From positions 186,001 through 250,000 of the forward strand of contig MKTJ01000072.1 of NCBI GenBank assembly GCA_001898225.1: a stretch of DNA of 64,000 bases. Reading direction: 5' to 3'. Position numbers and translations under genes: made by a program. Below are positions 17,347 to 27,213 of this stretch, in pieces. The notes under the pieces were generated by a model. It saw only the letters and a program-made list of their open reading frames with translations, did no database searches and had not been told where the DNA came from. Source of the stretch: Chloroflexi bacterium 54-19. Its GTDB lineage: Bacteria; Chloroflexota; Chloroflexia; Chloroheliales; Chloroheliaceae. The first letter of the stretch is position 1, and every line of letters starts with the position of its first letter.

Positions 17347-19785
17347 TCATTCATGGCTATCTACCACCCGGCGAACCTGACACAGGTAGGCCCGGTGCGG
17401 CACCGACCCGCTAACCGGGTCAATAGCGTCATTACCGATTATAAGGTTTAGATTGGCCCCCTCTGGGCTAAACGCCTCATAGCCGGGTGCCCCGATCTCG
17501 GCACAGGCTTGCCACCAACCGTGCTGACCGCAGACCACATTGGGCGCAAGCGTTTCATTCAGTTTGGCCCGGGCCCGCACGCTTCCACCCGGTGTTTCGA
17601 TGCTTACCCAATCGCCGCCTCCAATATTGCGTTCCCGGGCAACCAGTGGGTGTAACTCAACCTCCGGGTCAAGAGCGCGCCGCCGCAGACTCGGCAAAGC
17701 CCGGTGCTGGCTCTCGCAGAACAGATTATGTTTGGCGCACGTAAGAATCAGCGGGAACCGCTCGGCCAGGTCCGGTCGCGAAACCGGGCCTACCGGTGGC
17801 TCTTCATACTCCGGTAGGGGTGGGTAACCATGCTCCAACATAACCTCGGAATACAATTCGATTTTGCGGGTCGGAGTAGAAAAACCCTGTAAGGTTCCAT
17901 CTTTAGACCCGGCGAACTTGCGGTAACGGGTTTGAAGCGGCACCCGCACTCCGCCGGGGTTCTCGCGCAGTTGTTCGAGAGATATGCCGGAGGGTTGGAG
18001 TTGATGGCGGTAACCCGCCTCGATGTCGCCATTCCAGAAATGCGCCCCTAACCCAAGTCGGCAGGCCAGGTCGAAGACAATCTCGGTATCTGACCGGGCC
18101 TCCCCGCGAGGTTCAACCACCCGCTGGCGCAACTGCACCAGCGACTGCGCCTCCGCGCTTATGTCAAAACCAATTTTGAGAGCTTCCCGCTCGAAAGCGC
18201 TGGCAGCCGGTAATACAATGTCGGCCAGTTCAGCGGTAGGATTCATAAAAAGGTCAATGTGGACGTAAAAGTCAAGGGCCGCCAGGGCCTCCCGGCCACG
18301 CTGGCTTTCGGAATGAGATAGGAGAAGGTTAGCGCCAAACCCTACCAGGCCCCGCACCGGGTAGGGGGTTTTCTCTACAATCGCCCGGTATAACTCGTTC
18401 GTGGAAACATACCCCCAGCGGGATGGACCTAACGGTCGTTCAGAAAAGCCAAGTGAACGCTTTCGCTGCTCTACCGGCATTAAAGTGGTGCCTGTCACAT
18501 TATTATTTGGCACAGCCGGGAACAACACATTGCCTCCTGGGGTATCGAGACACCCGGTCAGGACATACAGTTGGGCGATTGCCCTGGCGATCTGGGTGGA
18601 ATTCGCCTGCATCTCCACCCCACTCCAGGCATAATAAGCGACCGGGCGGGCTTCCCAGAGCAGCCTGGCCGCTTCTTCGATTTGTTGAGGTCCAACGCCA
18701 CAAATGGCTTCAACCTTCTCCGGGGAATACCGGCCGCAATGTTCGGCTGTCAGGTCGAAAACGGTGCGACAAACTACCTTACCCTGTAATGTATCAATCG
18801 GAAAGGTGCCGAATAGAGCAGGCTCGGAATTGTTTTCTTGCCCATGACCATAGCGGCCAGTAGCCGGGTCATAAATGAGAGGACGAGCCAGTGTCTCGCT
18901 CCAGGCTACATACTTTTGAGCTTGCCCGGCGCTAGTCTCGCCCGCCAGGTCACTATAGGTAAGCAACCGGCCATTGTCCGTGCGTACTAAAAGGGGACCG
19001 TTTGTCCAGTCTCGAATGAAATCGCGGTCATACCAGTCTCGCTCAAGCATGAGGTTAGTAATACCGAGGGCCAGGGCAGCATCAGTACCAGGCCGCACCC
19101 GCAACCAGACATCGGCTTTATTCGCGGGCCCGGTGCGGCGAGGGTCGACCACAATCAAACGCGCCCCCCGTTTAAGCGCTTCGCTCGTGGCGGTGGCGTG
19201 GGCTAACCTCGCAACGTTTGGATTGTAACCCCAGAACAGAATACAACCGGCGTGTTCCAGGTCAGGTACATAAGAGCCTGGGACTGCGGCACCAGGGCCG
19301 AAGGTATACTGGGTAGCCAGGTGCCGTCCCCACCCGCATAATTCCATGGAATTGCAAAGGTTGGGACTGCCAAAGGTATTAAGCAAGCGTTGAATCCAGG
19401 CTGCTGAGTCCTCGGAAGCTGATGTCGAGGGAGATACCATGCTAAAGACAACGCTTTCGGGACCCTGTTCTTCAGCAAAGGTGCGCAGCCTGGCAGCAGT
19501 AAATTCAAGAGCTTCTTCCCAACTAATACGTTGCCAGCCGGGGTCGGGGTCTCCCTTTGGCCGGGTCCTTTTCATTGGATAGAGCAAACGGTCGGCATGA
19601 TAGACAAGTTCCGGGGCAGCGCGACCTTTAGCGCAAAGGGCCTTACCGGTAGGGTGGGAGGGATCAGGCTCTAAAGCCGTGAAACGACCGTTTTCAACAA
19701 CGGCAAAAGAACCACACCTCGAAGTACAAAGGGCACAGTAACACGGGATGCGCTGGCTACTGATAGTTGGCTTATCCGTTAACAT
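17347..19785 (-). CDS. Molybdopterin-dependent oxidoreductase (DMSO-reductase family)
   Basis: An 812-residue bis-MGD enzyme. The N-terminal [4Fe-4S] site is intact: C17-x2-C20-x3-C24 and C51 in GKALCAKG. The expected WQRISWEEAL and ESVVFSMVSPS strands follow. MELCGWGRH offers a possible Cys ligand to molybdenum. The cofactor regions GARLIVVDPRRTGPA and RPGTDAALALGITN are present, as is the C-terminal molydopterin-dinucleotide-binding domain from ~665 (LTCAKHNLFCESQHRALPSLR). No Tat signal is seen, so it is probably cytoplasmic. GAGGGTGG precedes the ATG. No electron-transfer or membrane subunit is adjacent. Substrate cannot be assigned; formate, nitrate and thiosulfate-type activities all occur in the family. 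Confidence 0.93.
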   Translation of the reverse strand: MLTDKPTISSQRIPCYCALCTSRCGSFAVVENGRFTALEPDPSHPTGKALCAKGRAAPELVYHADRLLYPMKRTRPKGDPDPGWQRISWEEALEFTAARLRTFAEEQGPESVVFSMVSPSTSASEDSAAWIQRLLNTFGSPNLCNSMELCGWGRHLATQYTFGPGAAVPGSYVPDLEHAGCILFWGYNPNVARLAHATATSEALKRGARLIVVDPRRTGPANKADVWLRVRPGTDAALALGITNLMLERDWYDRDFIRDWTNGPLLVRTDNGRLLTYSDLAGETSAGQAQKYVAWSETLARPLIYDPATGRYGHGQENNSEPALFGTFPIDTLQGKVVCRTVFDLTAEHCGRYSPEKVEAICGVGPQQIEEAARLLWEARPVAYYAWSGVEMQANSTQIARAIAQLYVLTGCLDTPGGNVLFPAVPNNNVTGTTLMPVEQRKRSLGFSERPLGPSRWGYVSTNELYRAIVEKTPYPVRGLVGFGANLLLSHSESQRGREALAALDFYVHIDLFMNPTAELADIVLPAASAFEREALKIGFDISAEAQSLVQLRQRVVEPRGEARSDTEIVFDLACRLGLGAHFWNGDIEAGYRHQLQPSGISLEQLRENPGGVRVPLQTRYRKFAGSKDGTLQGFSTPTRKIELYSEVMLEHGYPPLPEYEEPPVGPVSRPDLAERFPLILTCAKHNLFCESQHRALPSLRRRALDPEVELHPLVARERNIGGGDWVSIETPGGSVRARAKLNETLAPNVVCGQHGWWQACAEIGAPGYEAFSPEGANLNLIIGNDAIDPVSGSVPHRAYLCQVRRVVDSHE

Positions 19786-20849
19786 CGTGCACCACCCTCT
19801 AAATCAAACTATTTGCTCGCCGCCTGCCATCCCTGTTAGTAGAGCAACCTGTAATATTTGACCCGGTCAGTATCTACTCTGTTGAGGCGCTTTAAGCCTT
19901 TACCGCTTGTAAGGTGAAAAAGTGGGATACCGACCGGCAAACTTAAATGTTAGGCTACTACCTGACAGCTAAACTCACAGGGATGAAATAAGTGGTATCT
20001 CCGCGGGATAAAAAGCGCGGCCAACCAGCTTAAAAAATTGGTTAGGAAAGAATTAGAAAGGAACAACAATAAAATCATCATGCCAGGTGCTTTTAAGCCT
20101 AGTATAGCTTTATTCGCGCTCAAACACAACTTTAAGAGGCTACAATAGGGAAATGTAAAACCGGTAAAGGTGTGTAAGAGGGCCTGTGAAAGTTCAGATT
20201 ATTGCTCTTTGCCATTGACTTTTAGAATTTGTTCAGTAATAATAACCAAAGCTAGGGTAGAGTTTGCACCAATTTTCTAAAATTGCTATGTTCTAAAAGT
20301 CACGCACTAAATCCACTCTCAGGGCATTTACCCTTACACCTGGTGTACTTTTGATATTGCTCCTAGGTAAGCTCAGTACAAAATAACTGGTGGTGATAAC
20401 AAAACGCCAGAAATGGGTTTAAAATATTGGCAAGGGTCTAGCTAAAACAAACCTGAGTCTATTGCCAACCAGGATTTGTTCAATTTGAACCACACCATCC
20501 CAATAATTACTGTTCTAAATTATTTTTGCTCCCGTCCTACTAACATCTGGCTTCAGGTTAACCCATAGAATTTGACCTCCCAACACTACAAACCGCCACT
20601 CCCCTTTTCCTTGCATGTGGTCGTTGGAACGCTTGCTAAGCAGTCGTTAATTTGTCCCCACTTTTGAATGTGTTTCACAGTTGCAACACAAAGCTAACTA
20701 AATAAAACCAGTTTCCCGCCAGGATTGGTGGTTGAACTGGTAATTATTTAAGCAATGGCAGTTACTCGGAACAGCAAAGCTGAAATTTAGCTTTGAATTT
20801 TATTTGCAGCAATGATTAATTGGTTTGAAGTTTATCAGGAGATGCTTTA
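19786..20849. other. Long divergent intergenic region (1064 bp)
   Basis: Separates the leftward oxidoreductase from the rightward WD40 lipoprotein, and must hold both promoters. No open frame of coding character was seen. A small palindrome TACACC-T-GGTGTA is at 20335-20347; the nested inverted repeat at 20217-20301 is listed separately. Confidence 0.5.
20217..20301. repeat. Nested inverted repeat
   Basis: GACTTTTAGAA (20217-20227) is the exact reverse complement of TTCTAAAAGTC (20291-20301). Within the loop lies a second palindrome, CAATTTT-CT-AAAATTG (20270-20285). This could be a structured RNA or a regulatory site. Confidence 0.4.
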
Positions 20850-22943
20850 ATGGCCGTTCAAGCCCCACCAAAAGAACCAAAACTCTCACGGGGTTTTGGT
20901 AAATTCTTCACCCCTCTAACGAAAAAATACTCTCAATTCCACTTCTTGACGTTAGCAGCGGTCTTTATATTAGTCGGTTTAACGGCCTGTGGCGATTTAA
21001 CCGCTACTAACTCACCAGCCGTTGTAATTCCGAATACCCCTGCTGGCCCCGTCAAAGTAGCCGCGAGCCTAAACCCTACCCGGATAAACCTAATTTCTTC
21101 GACTGCGGCCCTACCGGGGCACGCTGCCGAAATTGACTCTATCGCCTATAGCAAGGATGGAAAATACCTGGCAAGCGCCGGGGCGGACCGCACCATTCGG
21201 ATCTGGGATAATTCAACCGTAGGTAACAATAAATTATTGTTTACTCTTATCGGCCATACCAGCCTGGTTACTTCGATAGCCTTTAGCCCGGATGGTAAAA
21301 CCCTGGCTAGCGCAAGCGATGACGAAACCATCCGGTTATGGGATACCTCCACCGGTCAGGAGATAGCTACCTTAACCGGTCATGACGAGGAAGTTATGGC
21401 CGTAGCATTTAGCCCGGATGGCAAAATCCTGGCCAGTGGGAGTTTGGACCAGACTGTTAAATTATGGGATGTCGCGAGCCGGACAGAAATAGCCACTTTG
21501 ACGGGGCACCGGGATGGTGTTTTCGCCCTGGCCTTTACACCAGATGGTTCGACCCTGGTCAGCGTGGGTTTGACCCGCGATAAAACCGTGCGGCTCTGGG
21601 ATGTAAATACCCACCAATCCCTGAAAATTTTAAAAGGTCATTCCTACGGCATTATAAGCGTGGCGATTACCCCGGATGGCAAAACCATTGCAACAGGTAG
21701 CCAGGATGGTACCGCCAAACTCTGGGATTTACAAACCGGCAAAGAACTTTTTACCCTGACCGGTCACGGGGCCCCGGTAAGTACCGTGGCTTTTAGTCCC
21801 GACGGCAAGACCCTCGTAACCGGGGGTTGGGATAAAACTTTGCGGTTGTGGGATGTCGCCACCGGCACTCAAACGGGCCTGTATAACAGTTCTTCCGGCA
21901 TCGTTTATAGCGCCGCGTACAGCCCGGACGGTCAGGTGATTGCGGCCAGTAGTTTCGAACGCACCATAGAATTCTGGCCTGCCAACCCCACCACTAACAA
22001 ACCCAGCAACTCCGTCAATCTTATCGGGTCGATAACCCAGGCTGCCCCCTTAAAACCTTCCATCGCTTTTAGCCCCGATGGACAGACCATGGCTATCGCC
22101 GGGACCGACCAATCTGTCCAAATTGTCGAGACAGGTACTAATCGTCAAAAAGCCAAATTGACCGACGCCTCCTCCGGTAGTAAACCGGTGCAATCGGTTT
22201 CTTTTAGCCCGGATGGAAAATCACTGGTTGGCGGTAGCCCGGATGGGAGCGTGCATGTCTGGAATATTGCCACAAACCAGGAGTTTTTGAATTTCCCGGC
22301 TCAAAAAGGCGGTCTTTCGGCGGTAGCCTTTACCCCGGACGGAAAAACGATTGTAACGACCGGTTTAAGACAAGACCCGACTGTAAAGACCTGGGATGCC
22401 AGCAACGGTAAAGAATTGCTATCTATTCCTACAAACGCCCTATATGCCGGGGGCCGCACTTCCATTGTAATCAGTAATGACAGCAAGTTAATCGGTAGTT
22501 CAACGGTAGGCAACCAGTTCAAAATGTGGGATACCGCTACCGGGAAAGAGCTAATTGATTTCCAGGGACATTACGGCCAGGTGCTGGCGGCGGCCCTCAG
22601 TTCGGATGGTAAAACCCTGGCAACCGCTGCCGGGGATAGAACCATAAAGCTCTGGGAGGTCAATAACCAGGGTACTCTGACTAATGGGAAAGAACTGGCA
22701 ACCCTCAAAGGGCATACCGGGCCAGTTTACGCGGTTTGTTTCACCCCTGATAACAAATACTTAATCAGCGCCGGGGACGATGGCATCATCATACTCTGGG
22801 ACCTGGCTACCCAGACCCCAATCTTTAAAACAGACCTTAAAGATTCTTACGGCATTGAAACACTGGCCTTATCTCCAAACGGTAAAACGCTGGTAAGTAT
22901 TCACCAGGATAACTCGGTCAAGACCTGGGAATTATCCAACTAA
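20850..22943 (+). CDS. WD40-repeat lipoprotein (14 blades)
   Basis: A 697-residue exported protein. After a basic N-terminus, a hydrophobic stretch FLTLAAVFILVGLTAC ends in a lipobox (LTAC, Cys at ~47), so it is probably lipid-anchored outside the membrane. From ~85 to the end I count 14 WD40 units of the form GH...FSPDGKTLAS...D.TIRLWD, enough for two seven-bladed propellers. The central units (7-11) are diverged and lack the GH dipeptide. The role is likely protein-protein binding at the surface. AGGAGA precedes the ATG. The next secreted propeller gene starts 63 bp later and is probably co-transcribed. Confidence 0.92.
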   Translation: MAVQAPPKEPKLSRGFGKFFTPLTKKYSQFHFLTLAAVFILVGLTACGDLTATNSPAVVIPNTPAGPVKVAASLNPTRINLISSTAALPGHAAEIDSIAYSKDGKYLASAGADRTIRIWDNSTVGNNKLLFTLIGHTSLVTSIAFSPDGKTLASASDDETIRLWDTSTGQEIATLTGHDEEVMAVAFSPDGKILASGSLDQTVKLWDVASRTEIATLTGHRDGVFALAFTPDGSTLVSVGLTRDKTVRLWDVNTHQSLKILKGHSYGIISVAITPDGKTIATGSQDGTAKLWDLQTGKELFTLTGHGAPVSTVAFSPDGKTLVTGGWDKTLRLWDVATGTQTGLYNSSSGIVYSAAYSPDGQVIAASSFERTIEFWPANPTTNKPSNSVNLIGSITQAAPLKPSIAFSPDGQTMAIAGTDQSVQIVETGTNRQKAKLTDASSGSKPVQSVSFSPDGKSLVGGSPDGSVHVWNIATNQEFLNFPAQKGGLSAVAFTPDGKTIVTTGLRQDPTVKTWDASNGKELLSIPTNALYAGGRTSIVISNDSKLIGSSTVGNQFKMWDTATGKELIDFQGHYGQVLAAALSSDGKTLATAAGDRTIKLWEVNNQGTLTNGKELATLKGHTGPVYAVCFTPDNKYLISAGDDGIIILWDLATQTPIFKTDLKDSYGIETLALSPNGKTLVSIHQDNSVKTWELSN

Positions 22944-23006
22944 ATCACCTGGTCGGTTAGAAATTAGTTTATTTGTAATTAAGTCATTAACAGGCAGTGG
23001 ATAACG

Positions 23007-25124
23007 ATGAGAAAATTTTTAGCATTTCCGGGTCTTAAGAAAAATAGAGTGGTCGTGTTTAGCGCGATTTTCTCGCTGCTTTTTGTAGCCACCGGGGGAT
23101 TTGATTTCGGGCTGACTGCCCTGGGTTCCGGCCAATCGCCGGTAGAGGGTGGTAAAGGTTCCGCTTCAAACACGGCCCTGGCTGCCGGGGGAATTACCAT
23201 ACCGTCGGTTTTAACCCAGCACAACGACACCAATCGAACCGGGGCCAATTTACAGGAAACTATCCTGAACGTTTCCAATGTCAATTCGAACTCTTTTGGG
23301 AAGCTTTTTACCCGCACGGTCGATGGGGGGATTTATACCCAACCCCTATACGTCCCTTACCTGACCATTGGCGGTAGAACTCGCAACGTCGTTTATGTGG
23401 CAACCCAGAATAATAGCGTTTACGCCTTTGACGCCGATGACCCAGCCGCTTCCAGCCCGCTCTGGAAAGTCAACCTGGGAACACCACCGCCCAAAGACGA
23501 TTTCGGGCAAAACTGCGGGACTTATAACGACTTTGCCGGGAATATCGGGGTTATCAGTACCCCTGTGATTGACCCTACCAGCAATACGATGTACCTGGTC
23601 AATATGATCAAAGTGAACGGGGTTTATAGCCATCAGATTCACAAACTTGATATACTGACCGGCCAGGAAAAATCGGGTAGTCCGGTAACGATTTCCGCCA
23701 CGGTTCCTGGTGGTGGTGGCACCCTGACCTTTAATAGCGCCAAACAGGTCCAGCGTAATGGTCTATTACTGGCTAACGGGAAACTCTATTTCGGCTTTGC
23801 CGGTTATTGTGATACGGGTCCTTATCACGGCTGGATCTTTGCCTATAATGCTTCCAATCTCAACCAGTCAGCGGTGTTCAATACGACCCCAGATGGTGGA
23901 GCCGGTGGCATCTGGCAAGCCGGGGGCGGTATGAATGCGGATAGCAATGGCAATATCTACCTGATGACTGGTAACGGGGATTTTAACGCTAACAATGGCG
24001 GGCCTAACTACGGCAGCAGCTTTATCAAGTTCGACCAGAATTTAACCGTTTTAGACTACTTCACTCCCTATAACGTTAGTTCACTTAACGACCAGGACCT
24101 GGACCTGGGCTCTTCCGGTATCACAATGATTCCAGGTACGACCCTTATGGTCGGAGGCGGTAAGGAGGGTAAACTTTTCCTGGTTGATAGCACCAATTTA
24201 GGAGGTTTTACTCCGAATGGCCCGGACCAGGTAAAACAAAGTTTCCAGATTGTGGGTTCCGTCACCCATAACAATTTACATGGCACGCCGGTCTACTGGA
24301 ATAGTTCCGCGGGACAACGGATTTATCTCTGGACCGAATCTGACCGGTTTAAAGCTTTTAGTTTTAATGCCCAGGCGAACCCGCCAATTAATACCAGCCC
24401 GGTTATGACCGGGAGCACGGCCCTGCCGTCAGGGTATATGCCGGGAGGGATGTTATCGCTATCCGCCAACGGCAATGATACTTCTACCGGTATTATTTGG
24501 GCCTCGACTCCCACCAGCCAGAACGCCAATAACGCCGTAGTAGCGGGCACCCTGAGGGCCTATAACGCCTCCTCGTCCGGGAGTAACATCACGGAGTTAT
24601 GGAGTAGCGATACAAACTCGGCCCGCGATGCGGTAGGCTATTTTGGGAAATTTAGCTCTCCCACCATTGTGAACGGCAAGGTATACCTGGCAACCCTGGT
24701 CCCCAATAGTGGTACAACCGGGATTCTAGATGTTTACGGTTTATTGCCGCAAACCGTCACGAACAGTAGCGATAGTGGTTCAACCGGTTCAGGCAATACG
24801 AGCGGGACATTATCTTATGCCCTAAAAAATGCGCCGCCCTTTGGTCAGATTAAATTCCAGGGTGTCACAAACAACACTATCACCGTAACCGGGGCCCTGC
24901 CGGCCCTCAAACAGGGGGTTATTATGGATGGTGGAAATTGTACAAGTGGTCCTTCTCTAACGATAAACGGGTCAGGGGTCAATGCTAACGGGCTGGTTTT
25001 GGGAGGCCAGAATATTTTCAGGAATCTCAAAATTGTTGGGTTTATCGGGCGGCAAATTTATGCTCCCTCCACCGCAACTGGAAATGTCCTGGGACCATGT
25101 GTTAGTGCTAAAAGAAATCCATGA
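23007..25124 (+). CDS. Secreted PQQ-like beta-propeller protein
   Basis: A 705-residue protein with an N-terminal signal sequence (VVVFSAIFSLLFVATGGF). Residues ~70-590 look like a PQQ/quinoprotein-like beta-propeller: VVYVATQNNSVYAFDADDP, GVISTPVIDPTSNTMYLV, GKLYFGFAGY and SSPTIVNGKVYLATL. The last ~100 residues (SGTLSYALKNAPPFGQIKFQ through GQNIFRNLKIVGF) resemble the start of a right-handed beta-helix. They stop early, so this domain may be short or truncated. I see no dehydrogenase cofactor residues that would make it an enzyme. It is probably an extracellular adhesion or scaffold protein, paired with the WD40 lipoprotein. Confidence 0.85.
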   Translation: MRKFLAFPGLKKNRVVVFSAIFSLLFVATGGFDFGLTALGSGQSPVEGGKGSASNTALAAGGITIPSVLTQHNDTNRTGANLQETILNVSNVNSNSFGKLFTRTVDGGIYTQPLYVPYLTIGGRTRNVVYVATQNNSVYAFDADDPAASSPLWKVNLGTPPPKDDFGQNCGTYNDFAGNIGVISTPVIDPTSNTMYLVNMIKVNGVYSHQIHKLDILTGQEKSGSPVTISATVPGGGGTLTFNSAKQVQRNGLLLANGKLYFGFAGYCDTGPYHGWIFAYNASNLNQSAVFNTTPDGGAGGIWQAGGGMNADSNGNIYLMTGNGDFNANNGGPNYGSSFIKFDQNLTVLDYFTPYNVSSLNDQDLDLGSSGITMIPGTTLMVGGGKEGKLFLVDSTNLGGFTPNGPDQVKQSFQIVGSVTHNNLHGTPVYWNSSAGQRIYLWTESDRFKAFSFNAQANPPINTSPVMTGSTALPSGYMPGGMLSLSANGNDTSTGIIWASTPTSQNANNAVVAGTLRAYNASSSGSNITELWSSDTNSARDAVGYFGKFSSPTIVNGKVYLATLVPNSGTTGILDVYGLLPQTVTNSSDSGSTGSGNTSGTLSYALKNAPPFGQIKFQGVTNNTITVTGALPALKQGVIMDGGNCTSGPSLTINGSGVNANGLVLGGQNIFRNLKIVGFIGRQIYAPSTATGNVLGPCVSAKRNP

Positions 25125-25192
25125 TAAGAGTGTTTTTGCGAAACCCTGTACCTTTAAGATCCCTTATTTAAAAAGCACGTTGTAATTTGAGT

Positions 25193-25225
25193 GGCCCTGG
25201 AAGATTTTCCAGGGCCTCTCTTAAT
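25193..25225 (+). terminator. Rho-independent terminator
   Basis: GGCCCTGGAA (25193-25202) pairs perfectly with TTCCAGGGCC (25207-25216) around a 4-nt loop, followed by a T-rich run. It ends the two-gene propeller unit. Confidence 0.85.
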
Positions 25226-25891
25226 TTAATTAATTTCTTAATTAAATCTTTACAGAAGAGCAATTTTTTATTTTTTTTATAATTTATTTTAACTCTCAGG
25301 CTTATTAAAAAACTGACATCGGAATCACCAGGCCAAATTGGATTTTTTAAGTTTTTTTATTTATAATTTTCTACTCATTTCTTCCTCATTGACCAACAAA
25401 TATTAATTTATTTTTATTCCCTTAAAGTTCGTAATATTTACCTCTAAATTCTCTAACCTGTAAAGACTTTTCTCTAACTGTAAAAAATAAAATTATTTAA
25501 CGTTGGCCTGAACTCCAAAAAATCTTCAAGTTAATATTGCCAGTGAAATTTCGTTATGGAATGAGCCCTAAGTTTTATATAAATTTGCTGTTTACAGACA
25601 TAATTTAATTATATCCTTTTGGAAAGCCAAACTAATTTCATCAAACTCTCATTTTTGGTTTGCTCTTGGGGGATTGGAATCCGGCAACAGCAGTAGGTTG
25701 TAGAGACCCTTTGAAAAAGTATTAAAGCTGCAAATTAATGAGAGTTTGCACTTTTTAGCACAATCTCGTAAATAATTACCACTAATCGCCCTTCCCAGGT
25801 TAACTATACCCTATCTAAACATTACGAACTAACAAATATAATGATGTTTTAAGAAATTTAGTCTAATGGTAATTAAAATAATTTTAACCCC
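25226..25891. other. AT-rich intergenic stretch
   Basis: About 670 bp, strongly AT-rich (many A/T runs at 25240-25520), between the propeller unit terminator and the glycan-operon promoter. No gene or RNA was recognised. Confidence 0.5.
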
Positions 25892-25920
25892 TTGACAAAG
25901 CACCAACCTTACCCTACTAT
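25892..25920 (+). promoter_or_regulatory. Candidate promoter of the glycan operon
   Basis: TTGACA (25892-25897) and TACTAT (25915-25920) have 17-bp spacing. The -35 is perfect and the -10 matches 4 of 6. It would start RNA near 25927, at the edge of the inverted-repeat leader and about 460 nt before the first gene. Confidence 0.5.
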
Positions 25921-25929
25921 ACAAGCAGT

Positions 25930-26008
25930 AGTACTTTTGGGTGAGAATTAAGGGTTATTCTTGGTGCAAAGTACTATCTTGGCTCTAGTACCAAGAATTC
26001 AAGGTAGA
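25930..26008 (+). promoter_or_regulatory. Structured 5' leader with overlapping inverted repeats
   Basis: AGTACTTT (25930-25937) pairs with AAAGTACT (25978-25985). ATTCTTGGT (25967-25975) pairs with ACCAAGAAT (26000-26008). The arms interleave, so the stems form either a pseudoknot or two alternative folds. They begin a few bases after the predicted transcription start, as expected for a riboswitch-like or attenuating leader. I could not match a known class. Confidence 0.45.
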
Positions 26009-26389
26009 GTCTTGTTATAAATTGAGGGTTTGTGCTGAAGTTACTAAGTTAGATATGTATTATTCCAGGTTCAGTATAATTTGAATTTTTGGTGTCTGTA
26101 TAGCTTTAATTGCTCTGGAAACTGCCATTTATTATTAGGAAACATTTATACTGCGCCCCTTCCCACTTTTCGTCCTTGTATCGTCCTATTTGTCCACTAG
26201 CTCTGTTTGATCCACTTTTCCGTCAGGGATGAAACTTCTCAATGCTGAGCTAATTTAATATTTCTTATTCTGGCTGCCTTAAAAAGGTTATTTCAGCACT
26301 CGTTTGCTGATACTGTGCCCTTTTCGGCTCAGGATTTATTTTAACTTGTCCATGTCTTGGCTGGATATTTTAACACTAGGGAGGGCTTT

Positions 26390-27172
26390 ATGTTGGCTTG
26401 TCTTGTTGTGGTTCCAACATTTAACGAATACGGCAATATTGAGAATTTAGTCAAAGCAGTGCTAGGCCAGGGTACAAATTTCAATGTCCTTATTGTTGAT
26501 GACAATTCGCCGGATGGCACCGGAGACCTGGCCGACCGGTTAGCCCAGGAATATCCCGGGCGTGTCTCTGTAATGCACCGGACCGGCAAGCTTGGTCTTG
26601 GCAGCGCTTATCTGACCGGGTTCAGGTATGGGCTTGAGAAGGGGTTTGATTACATTTTTGAGATGGACGCTGATTTTTCCCACGACCCTAAATATTTGCC
26701 CGCTTTATTAAAGGCGGCCCAGGTCACAGGAGTGGCGGTCGGCTCGCGGATTGTAAAAGGGGGCGGGGTTAGAAACTGGGCCTGGTATCGCCGGTTAATA
26801 AGCCGCGGTGGAAGTTTATACTCCAAGACAATTCTGGGGCTGAAGGTCAAAGACTGCACCAGCGGGTTCAAATGTTTCTCACGAGAAACCCTCAAAATGC
26901 TCGACCTTGAAAAGAATATCAGCTCCAGGGGGTTTGGGTTCCAGATAGAGGTGAATTGCCTGTGCGAGTGGAATAACCTGGAAGTCCGGGAAGTTCCAAT
27001 TATCTTTCCTGACCGGGTTGAAGGGAAGAGCAAGATGAGTAAGAAGATTTTCCTGGAGGCCCTGCTAATGGTCTGGCAACTTCGGGCCACCAAGAAAGAG
27101 GTCCTCTCTGCCAGGGCCACTACTTTTTCTCCCATACCTGCCAGCGAACCTAATTACCGTGAAATAGCTTGA
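26390..27172 (+). CDS. Polyprenol-phosphate mannose synthase-like GT2 glycosyltransferase
   Basis: A 260-residue GT2 enzyme of the Dpm1 type. It shows VVVPTFNEYGNIENLV, IVDDNSPDGTGDLADRL, the metal-binding DADFSHDPKYLP, VGSRIVKGGGVRNW and SGFKCFSRETL. It lacks the C-terminal membrane helices of long DPM synthases. The family moves mannose, or another sugar, from a nucleotide to a polyprenyl phosphate at the inner face of the membrane. The start at 26390 has GGGAGGG a few bases upstream; the longer frame from 26357 lacks a better site. It overlaps or abuts the GtrA gene, and supplies a lipid-linked sugar for the GT39-like protein downstream. Confidence 0.92.
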   Translation: MLACLVVVPTFNEYGNIENLVKAVLGQGTNFNVLIVDDNSPDGTGDLADRLAQEYPGRVSVMHRTGKLGLGSAYLTGFRYGLEKGFDYIFEMDADFSHDPKYLPALLKAAQVTGVAVGSRIVKGGGVRNWAWYRRLISRGGSLYSKTILGLKVKDCTSGFKCFSRETLKMLDLEKNISSRGFGFQIEVNCLCEWNNLEVREVPIIFPDRVEGKSKMSKKIFLEALLMVWQLRATKKEVLSARATTFSPIPASEPNYREIA

Positions 27173-27213
27173 AGCTGTCCAACTTAACCGGTAATCAGGG
27201 GAGAAATTTTAGT

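Noticed and set aside
24982-25185. Frame-shifted continuation of the PQQ-like propeller protein
   Set aside because: The +1 frame after the stop shows no beta-helix sequence, so a frameshift is not supported, though the short end domain is noted.
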